Assembly (NCBI GenBank): GCA_910589415.1
Contig: OU342632.1
Span: forward strand, 14,387,507 to 14,451,506
Origin: Malachius bipustulatus
Lineage: Eukaryota > Arthropoda > Insecta > Coleoptera > Melyridae
Direction of reading: 5' to 3'
Length of the DNA: 64,000 nt
Part shown: positions 13,269-23,435 of the stretch, one piece after another
Numbering within the stretch: position 1 is the stretch's first letter
Layout: the number at the start of each line of letters is the position of its first letter
Made by a program: the position numbers and the translations under genes
Notes under the pieces: model-generated
What the model saw: the letters and a program-made list of their open reading frames with translations, nothing else
Told to the model about the DNA's origin: nothing
Database searches by the model: none

Positions 13269-16200
13269 TCATTTTATGGTGTCGATGCTCTTAAACTTTG
13301 CAATGATAGACCCGATCTCGTGCAATATCCCGATCGCGTCTTCACCGTCTTCCATGTTAACTATTTTAGCGCATTCCTCCACGTATCGCTTGACGTCCCT
13401 ATCCGACGTCCTGTAATTCCCGGCGGTTTCCCCGAGAGGTGTGACTCGTTGCATGAATCGGTTAGTGAACTGGGCTAGCTTGGAGAATACGGAACTGAAA
13501 GCGTCGTCCAGGTCGAAAAGTTCCAGTTTTGGCGGCGGCAGTTCTCTGAACGTTGCCGGAAACACCTGTGGGAAAGCCAAAGATAGGTGAAAGGAGTGAA
13601 AAGCGCAGAGTGTCCCAATGTTAGTGTCCAGGCCAAAACATTGACCTTAAAATAGAGATTAAGATAAATAAAATTGAGAAAGTATAAATCTAATACGAGC
13701 CGTCGCGACACATTAGTTTTATAATCGAGCTTAACCTTTTGAAACGTAAATCTTTATTAAAAAAGCGCAATCTAAAATTTTAGTTAATAACCCCTTTTTA
13801 AAATAAAATATTATATAAAATTAATAAATTTGTGCATACAAAATGATTTATGGTATTTGGAAGCCTGCTTCCAACAATATACGCATCAGTATAATCACTA
13901 AATTGCAGGCAATAAAATCGACCCTGCCTCAATAATATGCCCTTATTAGAATGAAAACTCTTTGTTATCATTTTATGACGTTATAATTTACAGACTTCAA
14001 ATTTGAGTCCATAAATTATCATGTCAGTTTTGCATTTTCATGACGTGTTTTTCAGCTAATTTAAAAGAGAAATTCGTTTTTTCTTAAACTTTTATTATCT
14101 TTAGATGCGTGTCTGGATCACTATATAAAAAAACTAAAAATTCCAAACCACCTTTCCAAACGCGGAAATAATCAACGGAGTCGTAACGCTAATTAAATGC
14201 ATAATTTCAAATCATAAAAGCTTATCACGGTGTACCCCTTATAATATTATGGTTTGCAAAATTTTCTGAACTTTAAATTAATATTTTTACAATATTACGT
14301 AAGTATACCTAATCGTTATTTTTAGGGTGTTCCTACATTAGCGCTGGGACTGTTATTGGGACATCTTGTATATCTTATTAAACTATATCAACTATAGGTG
14401 GATGAGAAAAAAATATTATCGGAAAGACTACTCAAGACTTGAAATAGCTGACCCAAATAATTTAATTGAGTTCAAAGTGCATGGTAAATCTCCTCAAAAT
14501 TTTTTTTTATTTGGGTAATTTTTTCTACAGAGCAAGAGCCCGCGACTGCCAGGCCATCGTTATTTGATAAAAGCTGCCTATGAAGTTTGGATCATCGTGG
14601 CTTTGGCAGGTATAACTGATGAAGCCGTTCTTAAAAATCACTCCTCAAAATCTTAGAAGTTATTTTCTATTTTTTTTTTTTGAAACTTTAAGAGCATGTA
14701 GGAAATGCGAAAATAGGTTTCCTGTATAGACGTGGGTCGTTGGAGCTTTAGTTTTCGAGATAGATGGTGTTAAAGTTCTTCGAAAAATTTAATATTTTTT
14801 GAATATCTACAAACTGGCTGATCAGAATAACTCGAAATTTTTGACAGTTCTTGTACACTAATAAAAGTACATGATTTGATACTCCCAACAAAAAATTTTA
14901 GTCCAGTGGCGGAGATCTGGGTATGTTGTTACATTTCTTAAAATAATTTATACGCCACTGACTTTAATGGAAATGTCACATTTTTGATAGATACCTGGTG
15001 TTGTTTAGAGGAGAAAAGTGACCTTACATTTTTGTCGTATAACGCACTGTTTTCAAGATACTTCACAATGTACGAAACCGTACAAGGTAAAAATACAATA
15101 AAAAACAACGATAATGAGTACGTACTCGTAGGTACTTCCAGAAATAACAATTAACAGTGCGTCATGTAGCAAAAAAGTAAGGTCACTTTTCTCCTCTAAA
15201 CAACACCAGGTATCTATCAAAAATGTCACATTTCCATTAAAGTCAGTGGCGTATAAATAATTTTAAAAAAGGTACCTAATAACATATCCAGATCGCCAGT
15301 GGATTAAAAATTTTTGTTGGGAGTATCAAATTATGTACTTCAATTAGTAAAACAACTGTAAAAAATTTCGAGCTATTCTGATCAGTCAGTTTGTAGATAT
15401 TTAAAAAATATTAAATTTTTTGAAAAAATTTGACATCCTGTATCTCGAAAACTAAAGCTCCAACGTCCCATGTCTACAGGAAATTTTTGGCCTATTTTTG
15501 TATTTCCCACATGCCCTTCAAGTTTAAAAGAAAATAAACTATTTAAAGATTTTGAGGAGTGATTTTATACTTCTTCAGCTGTTTTTTCTGCCAAAGTCAC
15601 GATGATCTAAACTTCATAGTCGCTGCATTGTTCCTGCCTGTATTGGGGACATGCGCACAGAGACTTTCAGCTTTTATAAAAAAAAGAGGGTCTGGCAATA
15701 AAATAATTAAGGTCTGGCAGTCGTGGGCTCGTCTGCTATAATACTGGATAACTTTTTCTTGAAAAAATCTGATAATAACAACATTTTGCACAGATTGTCA
15801 TAAAGGCACAAGACGTGACCTTACAAGGTTAAAGACCTTACAAGAATTGTAAGGTACTGTACAATTATTGTAAAAGTTGAAAGGCTATTAGTTCTGAAAA
15901 AGTCAGAAATATTTTAAGTATGATGGAAAAGGAAAACACTTTTTTTTTATTTTTCAGTGATAATTCTTTTCTATGGTAACCGATGTTCAAAACGATGTTG
16001 GTCTTGAAGTTGAAAACTCCGGGAGAATAAACCGTGAATTGAAATTCTGGATGGGGTGGATACACCAAAATTTCTTTGATGAAGGGATTTAAACTAGATT
16101 TAATACTTTCGGCATTCTGTTTGGGAAATGAAAGGAACCACACAAAAATGCAGCTGACTTTTAATCAGACATTATCCTGAACTTGTCAAGAACGGTAAAA

Positions 16201-19200
16201 TTTTTGTCTTTTCATGAACAAAAAAGTTCCTGACCTGACATGTTCAGGATTGATATCTTGGTAATATGTAACAGGACAGCTAGAGTTTTGTTAGACTCAT
16301 TTCCCAACCAGAATCACGAAGGAATTTTATTTTTTGTTATTTCACTTTTATTCATTTGCAAATAGAATATTTTGAAAATGAAGATTTTGAAAATGATATA
16401 ATAATAATAATTGAGAAATGAGTTCGATGTATTATTCAAGAACTCAGCTCTCCAGCTCAGAAAAAAAATCTTGAGGAAGTAAAATACCTTCTGAACACGA
16501 TTTTTAAATTTGCTGGCGAAACTTTGGTCCGGAGAACGTTGTTTTTTACACATTTTTGTCCAAATTTTTGCATTTTTCTCAGCTTTTTGGCCTAGATCTC
16601 AGAAAGGAAGAGTTTTTCAAAGTTAAATATAAAATTAAAGTAGACAAAATTTCCTATATTTCTAATAAAAAAAGTTTTTTTTAGAAGAATTCCGCCGGTA
16701 GAACGCGCCAAAAAAAACAATTCTCATATCTAGTGAAAGGTGGCAAAAAAACACAATTCCGGGCCAAATTTTTGCCAGCAAAAATTTAAATTCGTGTTCA
16801 GCGACCCAAAAAACATAGAGGGTGAGAAAATCAAAGCTGTAGCAAAACTTTCCAAAACCCCACAATGTTTTTTGGCGCGCTCCACCGGCGGAACGGTTAG
16901 TCTTAAAAAAAAACCGTTATTAATGAGAAATGTGGGAAATTTTGTCTACTTTAAATTTGTATAGAATGGACTTGTCGATAAAATGCTTCCTTTCATTGAA
17001 TTAGATTACACTGAAGAACGTGGAACATTTACTGCATGCAAAAAGAGAAAAAAAAAACAAAAGTTCCGGGCCAAATTTTAGTCAGCTACCTTCAAATTCG
17101 TGTTCAGCGACCCAAAAAACATAGAGGGTGAGAAAATTAAAGCTACCTATAGCAAAACTTTCCTCTGAGAATTCTAATATGCCCCGCCTAATTATTGTAG
17201 TTCCATATTTATACATTTTTATGTTCCATATTTATAAAAAAATATATATAAAAAATGGATGTAAGTAATAATTATTTATTCTTACCGCTGCTTGAAGAGA
17301 TGGAAAAGGCACCTCGAATTTTGGCATGATAATTTTTAACTGTTGGTGTTTCACTTTTAATTCGTCATACAGCTTCAATGATTCTGGTACTGGAAAGTTA
17401 AAAAAGAATTTTTGTTTAATTTTAATTTTATTAAAGACAGAGCAATAACGACCTTCATGGAAATGAACGTGGGCTATGAAAAAAAATTGAATTTAGAACG
17501 ACTTTCGATCTCAAATTATTTTGATGCATCAGTTGATTGGCAATGTCATTTGGTTCATCAAAAAAGTGGGAAGCTGACAGACCGTAACTCGAAACATTGA
17601 CACTGTTGCATGAAAAGAATTTGCGATCGACAGAATTACCTACCAATAGTTTTTTTATATACATACCTACAGTGCGATTATCTTAGAAATAGTGTTCAAT
17701 GTTTTTTTTTTAATGGTAAACAGTTATGTCATTTTCTATTATTTTTTCGTATTTATACGTGTATGTCTCAGTGAGATTTGAAACAAATTATTTTTCTTAT
17801 ATAGCATCAAACGCTTGCCGCCAAAATTTATGTCGATAGTAAGGTTTAAAAACACGACAAACTTCAAAGACAAAACAAATTTGAGGATAAAATTTTAACT
17901 TGATGCGCTCGAAGGGCATTTCACGTCCTTGTGTCTTCTTGATTTTACGCTGACGCTTGAACTATAAAAGTTCTAACAAAAAGCTTATTACGACGCACGC
18001 AGAATCTTTAAAACAATTCGGAAAATGGACATTCTAACAGCCTCGAGCTTCCAGAATCGTTAAGAAAAGAAGACAATGGAACTTCAAGTATAATAGAGAT
18101 TATTTTTGTTAATTAGGTAAGTAGTAGGGGAACCATCGCAAGTAACTGCTTTCAATACCTGCTTTTCAGTTTTGTACTTTTCCGAAAACTTCCGTATACT
18201 CTAAAGTCTAAAATATATCAACGTTGTATAAGGATGAGACTACTGACCTACTAAGGAGACCATGCCAAATTAGGTATTCACGGAATTTTGATATTTTCTA
18301 TTAATTCTATGCGATCGATTATTTTCAAGGAATTTTAATTCTAAAACTTATAGCAAATTCCTTAACATTATTTGTTGTCCAACTGTTTTATAGCCAACGT
18401 AACGTTATTGTTATTATGTTATGAGTTCAAATTATCATACTTGGACAATAACGTGTACGCAGGGTGTAATTATTGAAAAAAAGTAAAAATTACCTAAACT
18501 AGTGTTCATTGAATACATTTTGTGATCAAAGAGTAGCCTGTAATCAGTTAACGCAGTATGGCTGATTGCATCTGTGAGGCACAGTTTTGGTCGCTCTGCT
18601 AATTCCATAACATCAGGCACAATCTGGCTATCTAAAACCTTAAATATTTGAAAAAATGTAATAATTATTTTATTTTTAATAAGATTCAATCAACATACAT
18701 CAATATCGTCATGCTCGGGTGAAGTTAACGTAATATTTTCAGTAGATGTAAGAAATTCTATTAAATGCTCTCTGAAAGAATCGTTATTTTCTTGATCAAT
18801 ATACTTGTCCGAAAACATATGACCAGAACCTATAGCTGCTAATCTTCCTCCTATGAATGAATAGATAGATTAATATGAAAAACTGAGGGTGATGTAAAAA
18901 AAATGCATCTAGGTAAAATTCAGATTTAACGCATTCCTACCTGATGATGTGTGGGAATATAAAGCTCCCAAAGGTCTATCTACCGGAAAGCATGAAGATC
19001 CGCTAGTAAAAGCTACTGCGCTTCTTTTCCCAATATTCAATGTGCATCCAAAAGGATAGACAATATTCAATTTTCCTTTATTTTTCGTGAGCACTGAGTT
19101 AATACTACTATCATTGATGTAACATTCTTTTGGATGAAAATATTTAAAATAATGCGTCCTTATGAGACAGTCTGTAAAAAAATATTCAAAAAAAAGTTGG

Positions 19201-19701
19201 TCTCAGGAAGAGAAAAATATTCTTACCCATGTTGGGGACAATATCGAATTCTTCTAAAAATATGTTAACATTGCTGGCATCATCGGGTCCGCTTTCGGAT
19301 AGGAAAACCAAAACTTTCCCACCATTTTTCACAAAAAGTTTCAAGGCATCTAATTCGCTTTCTTCAAAAGCAGATTGAGGTCCAGGTAAAATTAATAAGG
19401 CGCAGTCCTCGAGTAATTTCGTTGATATCTGTTCTTTGTTACTAAAATATTTTTTAACAATAAATAGGGAGGTATTAAATAAATAAATAAAAAAACTCAC
19501 ATAATGACTTTCCAATATAGCTTTAACTTTCTGTAAAATGATTTATAATTGTCGTTAATTTTAAATAATTCATTTCTCGAATTATTAATAATTACGATGT
19601 TCTGGTTTTCTGCATCAGTATCCTAGAATTATATTATTATAAAATCAAATAAGCCTAAATTCAAAAGAATTATTATTACTTACCTCAGCTTTAGGTGCCA
19701 T
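13269..19701 (-). CDS. IFT52: Intraflagellar transport protein 52 (IFT52 / OSM-6 type), 8 coding exons, 427 aa
   Basis: IFT52 is a core subunit of the IFT-B complex that carries cargo along ciliary microtubules; in insects it serves sensory-neuron cilia and sperm. Coding exons (minus): 19701-19684, 19622-19501, 19441-19227, 19171-18941, 18850-18699, 18638-18494, 17389-17286, 13565-13269. All introns are GT..AG and the phases sum to 428 codons including stop, close to the usual family length of about 430-440. Visible family signatures are ALLILPGPQSAF and GGKVLVFLSE in the N-terminal GIFT domain, then YFKYFHPKE, IVYPFGCTLNI, SSCFPVDRPLGALY and LAAIGSGHMFSDKY. The C-terminus has FRELPPPKLELFDLDDAFSS. 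The start codon (19701) follows an X-box by 38 bp. Intron 7 is 3.7 kb and carries foldback elements. A poly(A) signal (AATAAA) lies on the minus strand at 13150-13145. Confidence 0.93.
14520..15745. repeat. Large foldback element inside IFT52 intron 7
   Basis: The left arm (about 14520-15050) is the reverse complement of the right arm (about 15154-15745). Shared blocks include 'gcgactgccag' against 'ctggcagtcgtgg', 'gaggagaaaagtgacctta' against its complement at 15178, and 'acgcactgt' against 'acagtgcgt'. The spacer is about 103 bp. The arms are diverged, with small indels. It lies in a transcribed intron, so the pre-mRNA could fold into a hairpin of more than 500 bp. ORFs at 14938-15150, 15559-15741 and 15597-15791 are by-products of the repeat. 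Confidence 0.85.
16631..16958. repeat. Small inverted-repeat element with flanking direct repeat
   Basis: The arms at 16631-16712 and 16868-16958 are inverted copies (both carry a 'ccgccggt' and 'gcgccaaaaaa' pattern and the outer 'gtagacaaaatttcc'). The central part, about 16740-16855, is repeated directly at about 17045-17165, sharing 'attcgtgttcagcgaccc' and 'aaacatagagggtgagaaaa'. All copies lie in IFT52 intron 7. They appear to be pieces of the same dispersed repeat that leaves 'atcagcgaccc' fragments near the window start. Confidence 0.65.
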
Positions 19702-19738
19702 TTTCGATTTGCAAAATAAAATAAACGTTTGTACGATC

Positions 19739-19751
19739 GTTGCTAGGCAAC
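19739..19751. promoter_or_regulatory. RFX X-box upstream of IFT52
   Basis: GTTGCTAGGCAAC is an imperfect palindrome of two RFX half-sites (GTTGCT / GGCAAC) with one spacer base. RFX factors are the known activators of ciliary genes and bind such X-boxes close to the start codon. This site ends 38 bp upstream of the IFT52 ATG (19701), the classic position. Sequence and position are seen directly; binding is inferred. Confidence 0.8.
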
Positions 19752-21777
19752 AAACTTTTATAGGTGCGCCATCTATGAAACTACTTCATACTTACGAACA
19801 GCCGACCTTAGCAAGAATGTAGAATGTGCATCACGGAATAGAAAACGTTCTTTTGGCTAACTTACAGTGGTTTTACAGAAATGTAATTTTGGTGGTTTGC
19901 TTATTGTAAGTAGTGGTGACAAGTTAATCAGAATCTACAATACACACGTACACACCACAGACTATCATACCTTAAAAGATCGCCGACTCAATGTAAATAT
20001 TTTGGATACAAACTTGAGCGCCCCCTGCCCGCGAGGTGCCCTAACTAAAAAGCATTTATGGCGGTGGTGGGGGTATAGCGGTTGGCGGGATATTTAAATT
20101 TAAATTATATCTTTGAGTTCTGGCTATTTGGAAGTCCACATAATAATTAATTAATACAATTTTCAATAATAACGTCAGCGCATATGCGTTACTATTGAAA
20201 AGTGCATTAATATTATTTGTGCATGGTTAAATGAAAAGAACAGGTACGTTTATTATTAACTTTTATTAATTAGTTTTTATAATTAAAAAGGCAACCAATT
20301 GTATAAGTTAAAAAGTATTATAAGTATCTCATAGGTATAAAAAAAATATCTTGAAAGATTTTTAAAACTATGTAACAAATATTCCTGTTAACATACATCC
20401 AATTTTCAAATTTATTAGTTTTTATATCAAAATACTTAATAATCAATCAATGTACTTAATACCTCAAAAAAATAGTATCATTTTTTATTACCTCCAAACA
20501 GATGAAAGCATGGAGAATTGCTGATGAAGTATATAATCCGTTGAAATTTGGAAAATTTAACTTTAAGGCTACAATAATAATACTTACTAAGTTCCTATTT
20601 ACGTAAACTTCATAAACTTAAGAAAATTGGTGCCGAATTAATAAGCTGAAATGATCAAACATAAATCGACTAAGCTGAAATACAATATTCACTACCCGCA
20701 TTACTTTGATTGAAGTAGTTAAAATTCGTTTTTTTTTTACGTTTAATGAAACATAAAAACTCCGGCAGCTCCCGTATTTCTTCTTGAAGTCCACCAGTTC
20801 ACCATAATAATATGGAAACTTTTCTGTCATTCAGTGAACACGTTCATGTTCAGGGGACCCTTTCACTGCTAATGTGGAACCTGTGAAAGAAATTCTATAT
20901 TCAAACAAACGTATAACATACCTAAATGATGAAGAATAATTGATATGAGTAAAGCACATTTCTAACTATTTATATCTTTTACTTACCAGATTAAATTACT
21001 GCTGCCTTTCCGTGATATTTTCTGGACTTATTTAAGCACTGCAAATCACCCAAATAACATGCAAATTGTAAAATAAATGGTGAACACGACGCAAATTGAA
21101 ATTTGTTTGTATTTATTTTATTAGTTGTCAAATAGTTTCCAAGGAAAAGAAAGCGATCTCCGATTGATCACGATGCCTCTAACGGGTAAGAACGAAATTC
21201 AAGTTCTCTTGACGGCAGCGCCCCCTGCCCCTGAGGTGCCGCAACTAAATTCAATGTTCAAGGTCATATATCTGAGTTGGAGGGCCCTGGTACACACTAG
21301 GCAACACCAAAACCACCTCTGTAGGTACATTTTTTGCTGTTTCTTTTTGGCTGGCTAGACAATAATTTTTTTACAATAATAGGTGACGTTAGCTTAATCA
21401 TAGGAATCAGCCGACAACCTACCGCTGTTTCGCCTTATTTAAAGCTCATCAGTACCTGAAAGCTCAACTTTTTTCACATGCATGAAACGAAAAATTGATG
21501 TTAAAAATAACATGCGTTTTTCCCTCATTTTCGCGTCGATTTTTCGGTTATATGATATACCTGTGTACCTACATTTAATTTTTCTTTTTATCTGCCTTTT
21601 CCAGAGAGGCAGAGAGTATATTTTGACTACGTAAAATAATCAGATAATGCAAATAAAGAGAGAGAGAAGAAAATCCACTGAAACTTTCTGGTGGAGGTGG
21701 AAATGAAAACACAAATAATTTTCCTATACAGTGACTCTCATTTTCCCATCTAATGATAAAATGAGTAGGTAGATGCC
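19752..21777. promoter_or_regulatory. Divergent intergenic region with three CTCF-core-like motifs
   Basis: There is no supported gene between the two ciliary genes. A GC-rich 31 bp block at 20016-20046 is repeated directly at 21216-21246 with only a few mismatches. Each copy contains GCGCCCCCTG (20018-20027; 21218-21227). A related GCGCCATCTA lies at 19766-19775. On the opposite strand all three read AGRKGGCGC, the core reported for insect CTCF sites, and all three point the same way. The ORFs at 19867-20097 and 21125-21358 run through these blocks and have no other support. Insulator function is inferred only. Confidence 0.4.
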
Positions 21778-21791
21778 GTTGCCATGACAGC
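21778..21791. promoter_or_regulatory. X-box-like site upstream of CFAP45
   Basis: GTTGCCATGACAGC matches the 14 bp RFX consensus GTTGCCATGGCAAC at 12 of 14 positions: the left half-site is perfect and the right one has two changes. It ends 78 bp upstream of the CFAP45 ATG. Position, gene type and the second X-box at the neighbouring IFT52 gene support it; the weak right half-site lowers confidence. Confidence 0.6.
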
Positions 21792-21869
21792 AGTTAAATA
21801 ATTATTACATCAATACTCATGCCACTGATGTCGCAGTTTTTTAGTTTTGTTTATTTCTGACTTTTCAAA

Positions 21870-23435
21870 ATGATCACATCAGGGAAATTTAGAAGTCGCG
21901 CTTTTAATAAAGCAAAAAAAGATCCCGGCGACCACGATGTAAGTCAATGCAATCAAGCCGTTAACGGAAAATTAATTCATTATAAACCCCAACATGCCAT
22001 CGAGGGTAAGGAAACAATTAATGTATATAATGCCGATGGAACCCGCTTGCTGTTAGTTCCCAGTAGAAATCCAATAGAACTGCCTGGCATATTTCCCAAG
22101 TCGGAGTTGGAGAGACTTAGGAAACAGGCACATGTGATCACTCTCCAAGACAGAATGGCGATGCTGGAAGAAGCTAATAAGACTACCAAATCACAACAAG
22201 AAGCGAGTGAAAAACGAAAACAAGAATTGGCAAGGGCTCAGGTTAAAAAGAATATAAAGGCAGATGGCAAACTTAGTGAAGTGCAAAAGGAAACTAAGAA
22301 ACGTAACATGTATCAACTGACAAGATCATACGAACTCCTCCAAGAGCAAGATGATAGAGTCAAAGCAGCGAATGGTATAATACTAGCAACAAAATGCAGA
22401 GCAATCAGGAACGCTCAAATTGCTGAGAAGGAGCTTATTGAGAAACAGCTACTGGAAGAAGATCATAGGCTTGATCTTATGATGGAACAAAGAAGGCAAG
22501 AAGAAGTAGAGAAGGAAGAAAACAAACGAATTGAAGCAGATATTAAGAAGCAAAAGTACGTGTCTGAAGTAATGCGTCAAATGAAAGAAAATGCTATAGA
22601 AAAACTATTGGAGGCAGAAAGAAAGGAAGAAGAAAGTAAAGCAGTTAATCGCGTTCTCATAGCTCTGCAAAAAGAAGAAGAAGAAAAGTTAAAAGAAAAG
22701 AATGATCAAAAAAGGCAATTGCAAGATGAACTTCATAAGTGGAGTGAAACCTCTGAAACATACAAAGCTATGAAGAAAGAAGAAGAGAGGTTGGCTGACC
22801 TTAGAGTAAAAGAATTTATGAGGCAAAAACAAGAAAGAGAAGAAGCCTTAGAGCAAGAAAAACAATTAGCGAAAGCGGCCAAAGAGAGGGAAATTGCCAA
22901 AATGAGAGCGCAGCAACAGAAAGCTTTAGATTATCAGACAATGGTGAAGGAGTTGAATGCAGCAAGAGTAGCTGAAGAGGTGGAAAGAAAATGGAGAGAA
23001 AAAGAAAAAATCGCCGCTCAAAAGAAGAAAGTGGCTGATGAGGAACTTATAAAACAAAGACAGCAGCAAATAATCGACATCAGGAAAGCCCAAGCGATAC
23101 GACTTGCGAAAGACGAGCAGGACTTCCATAAGGTGGTTTTGCTTCAGCAGCAGGAGTATGAAAAGGAAATAGGAAAGAGAAATAAAACGAAAGAAAAAAA
23201 AATAAAGCATCGCAAAGAACTGCTCAAGCAAATCAATGAAAAAGAAAGAGAACGAATCGATACTTTGAAACAAAAATACGAAGAAGGTCGAGCCCAAAGA
23301 ATTGAAGGTAGTGTCAAAGATTGTCAGGTAACGGAATATTTAACTAAGAAGTTGGAAAAATTGAAGAGTGCTAATTTGCCTGAAAATTATATCAAAGATA
23401 TTGAGAGACAACTAAAAGTAAACAAGATATTATGA
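21870..23435 (+). CDS. CFAP45: Cilia- and flagella-associated protein 45 (CFAP45 / CCDC19), 521 aa, single exon
   Basis: CFAP45 is a microtubule inner protein that lines ciliary doublet microtubules. The frame is open from ATG 21870 to TGA with no intron. The N-terminal about 100 residues carry the family pattern ETINVYNADGTRLLLVP followed by LPGIFPKSELERLRKQA. From about residue 100 to the end it is an almost unbroken, charged, Glu/Lys/Arg/Gln-rich coiled coil of the trichohyalin/plectin-homology type. Its length (521) is close to the usual 550. The start is the first ATG of the frame, preceded by 'ttcaaa', with an X-box-like site 78 bp upstream. A poly(A) signal (AATAAA) lies at 23490-23495. 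It is divergent from IFT52 and convergent with crn. The minus-strand ORFs at 21980-22189 and 22926-23297 are shadows. Confidence 0.9.
   Translation: MITSGKFRSRAFNKAKKDPGDHDVSQCNQAVNGKLIHYKPQHAIEGKETINVYNADGTRLLLVPSRNPIELPGIFPKSELERLRKQAHVITLQDRMAMLEEANKTTKSQQEASEKRKQELARAQVKKNIKADGKLSEVQKETKKRNMYQLTRSYELLQEQDDRVKAANGIILATKCRAIRNAQIAEKELIEKQLLEEDHRLDLMMEQRRQEEVEKEENKRIEADIKKQKYVSEVMRQMKENAIEKLLEAERKEEESKAVNRVLIALQKEEEEKLKEKNDQKRQLQDELHKWSETSETYKAMKKEEERLADLRVKEFMRQKQEREEALEQEKQLAKAAKEREIAKMRAQQQKALDYQTMVKELNAARVAEEVERKWREKEKIAAQKKKVADEELIKQRQQQIIDIRKAQAIRLAKDEQDFHKVVLLQQQEYEKEIGKRNKTKEKKIKHRKELLKQINEKERERIDTLKQKYEEGRAQRIEGSVKDCQVTEYLTKKLEKLKSANLPENYIKDIERQLKVNKIL

Noticed and set aside
15559..15791. 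ORFs on both strands near 15.6-15.8 kb
   Set aside because: They lie in the right arm of the foldback in IFT52 intron 7.
22926..23297. 123-codon minus-strand ORF rich in Phe and Leu
   Set aside because: It is the antisense shadow of the Glu/Lys-rich coiled coil of CFAP45.
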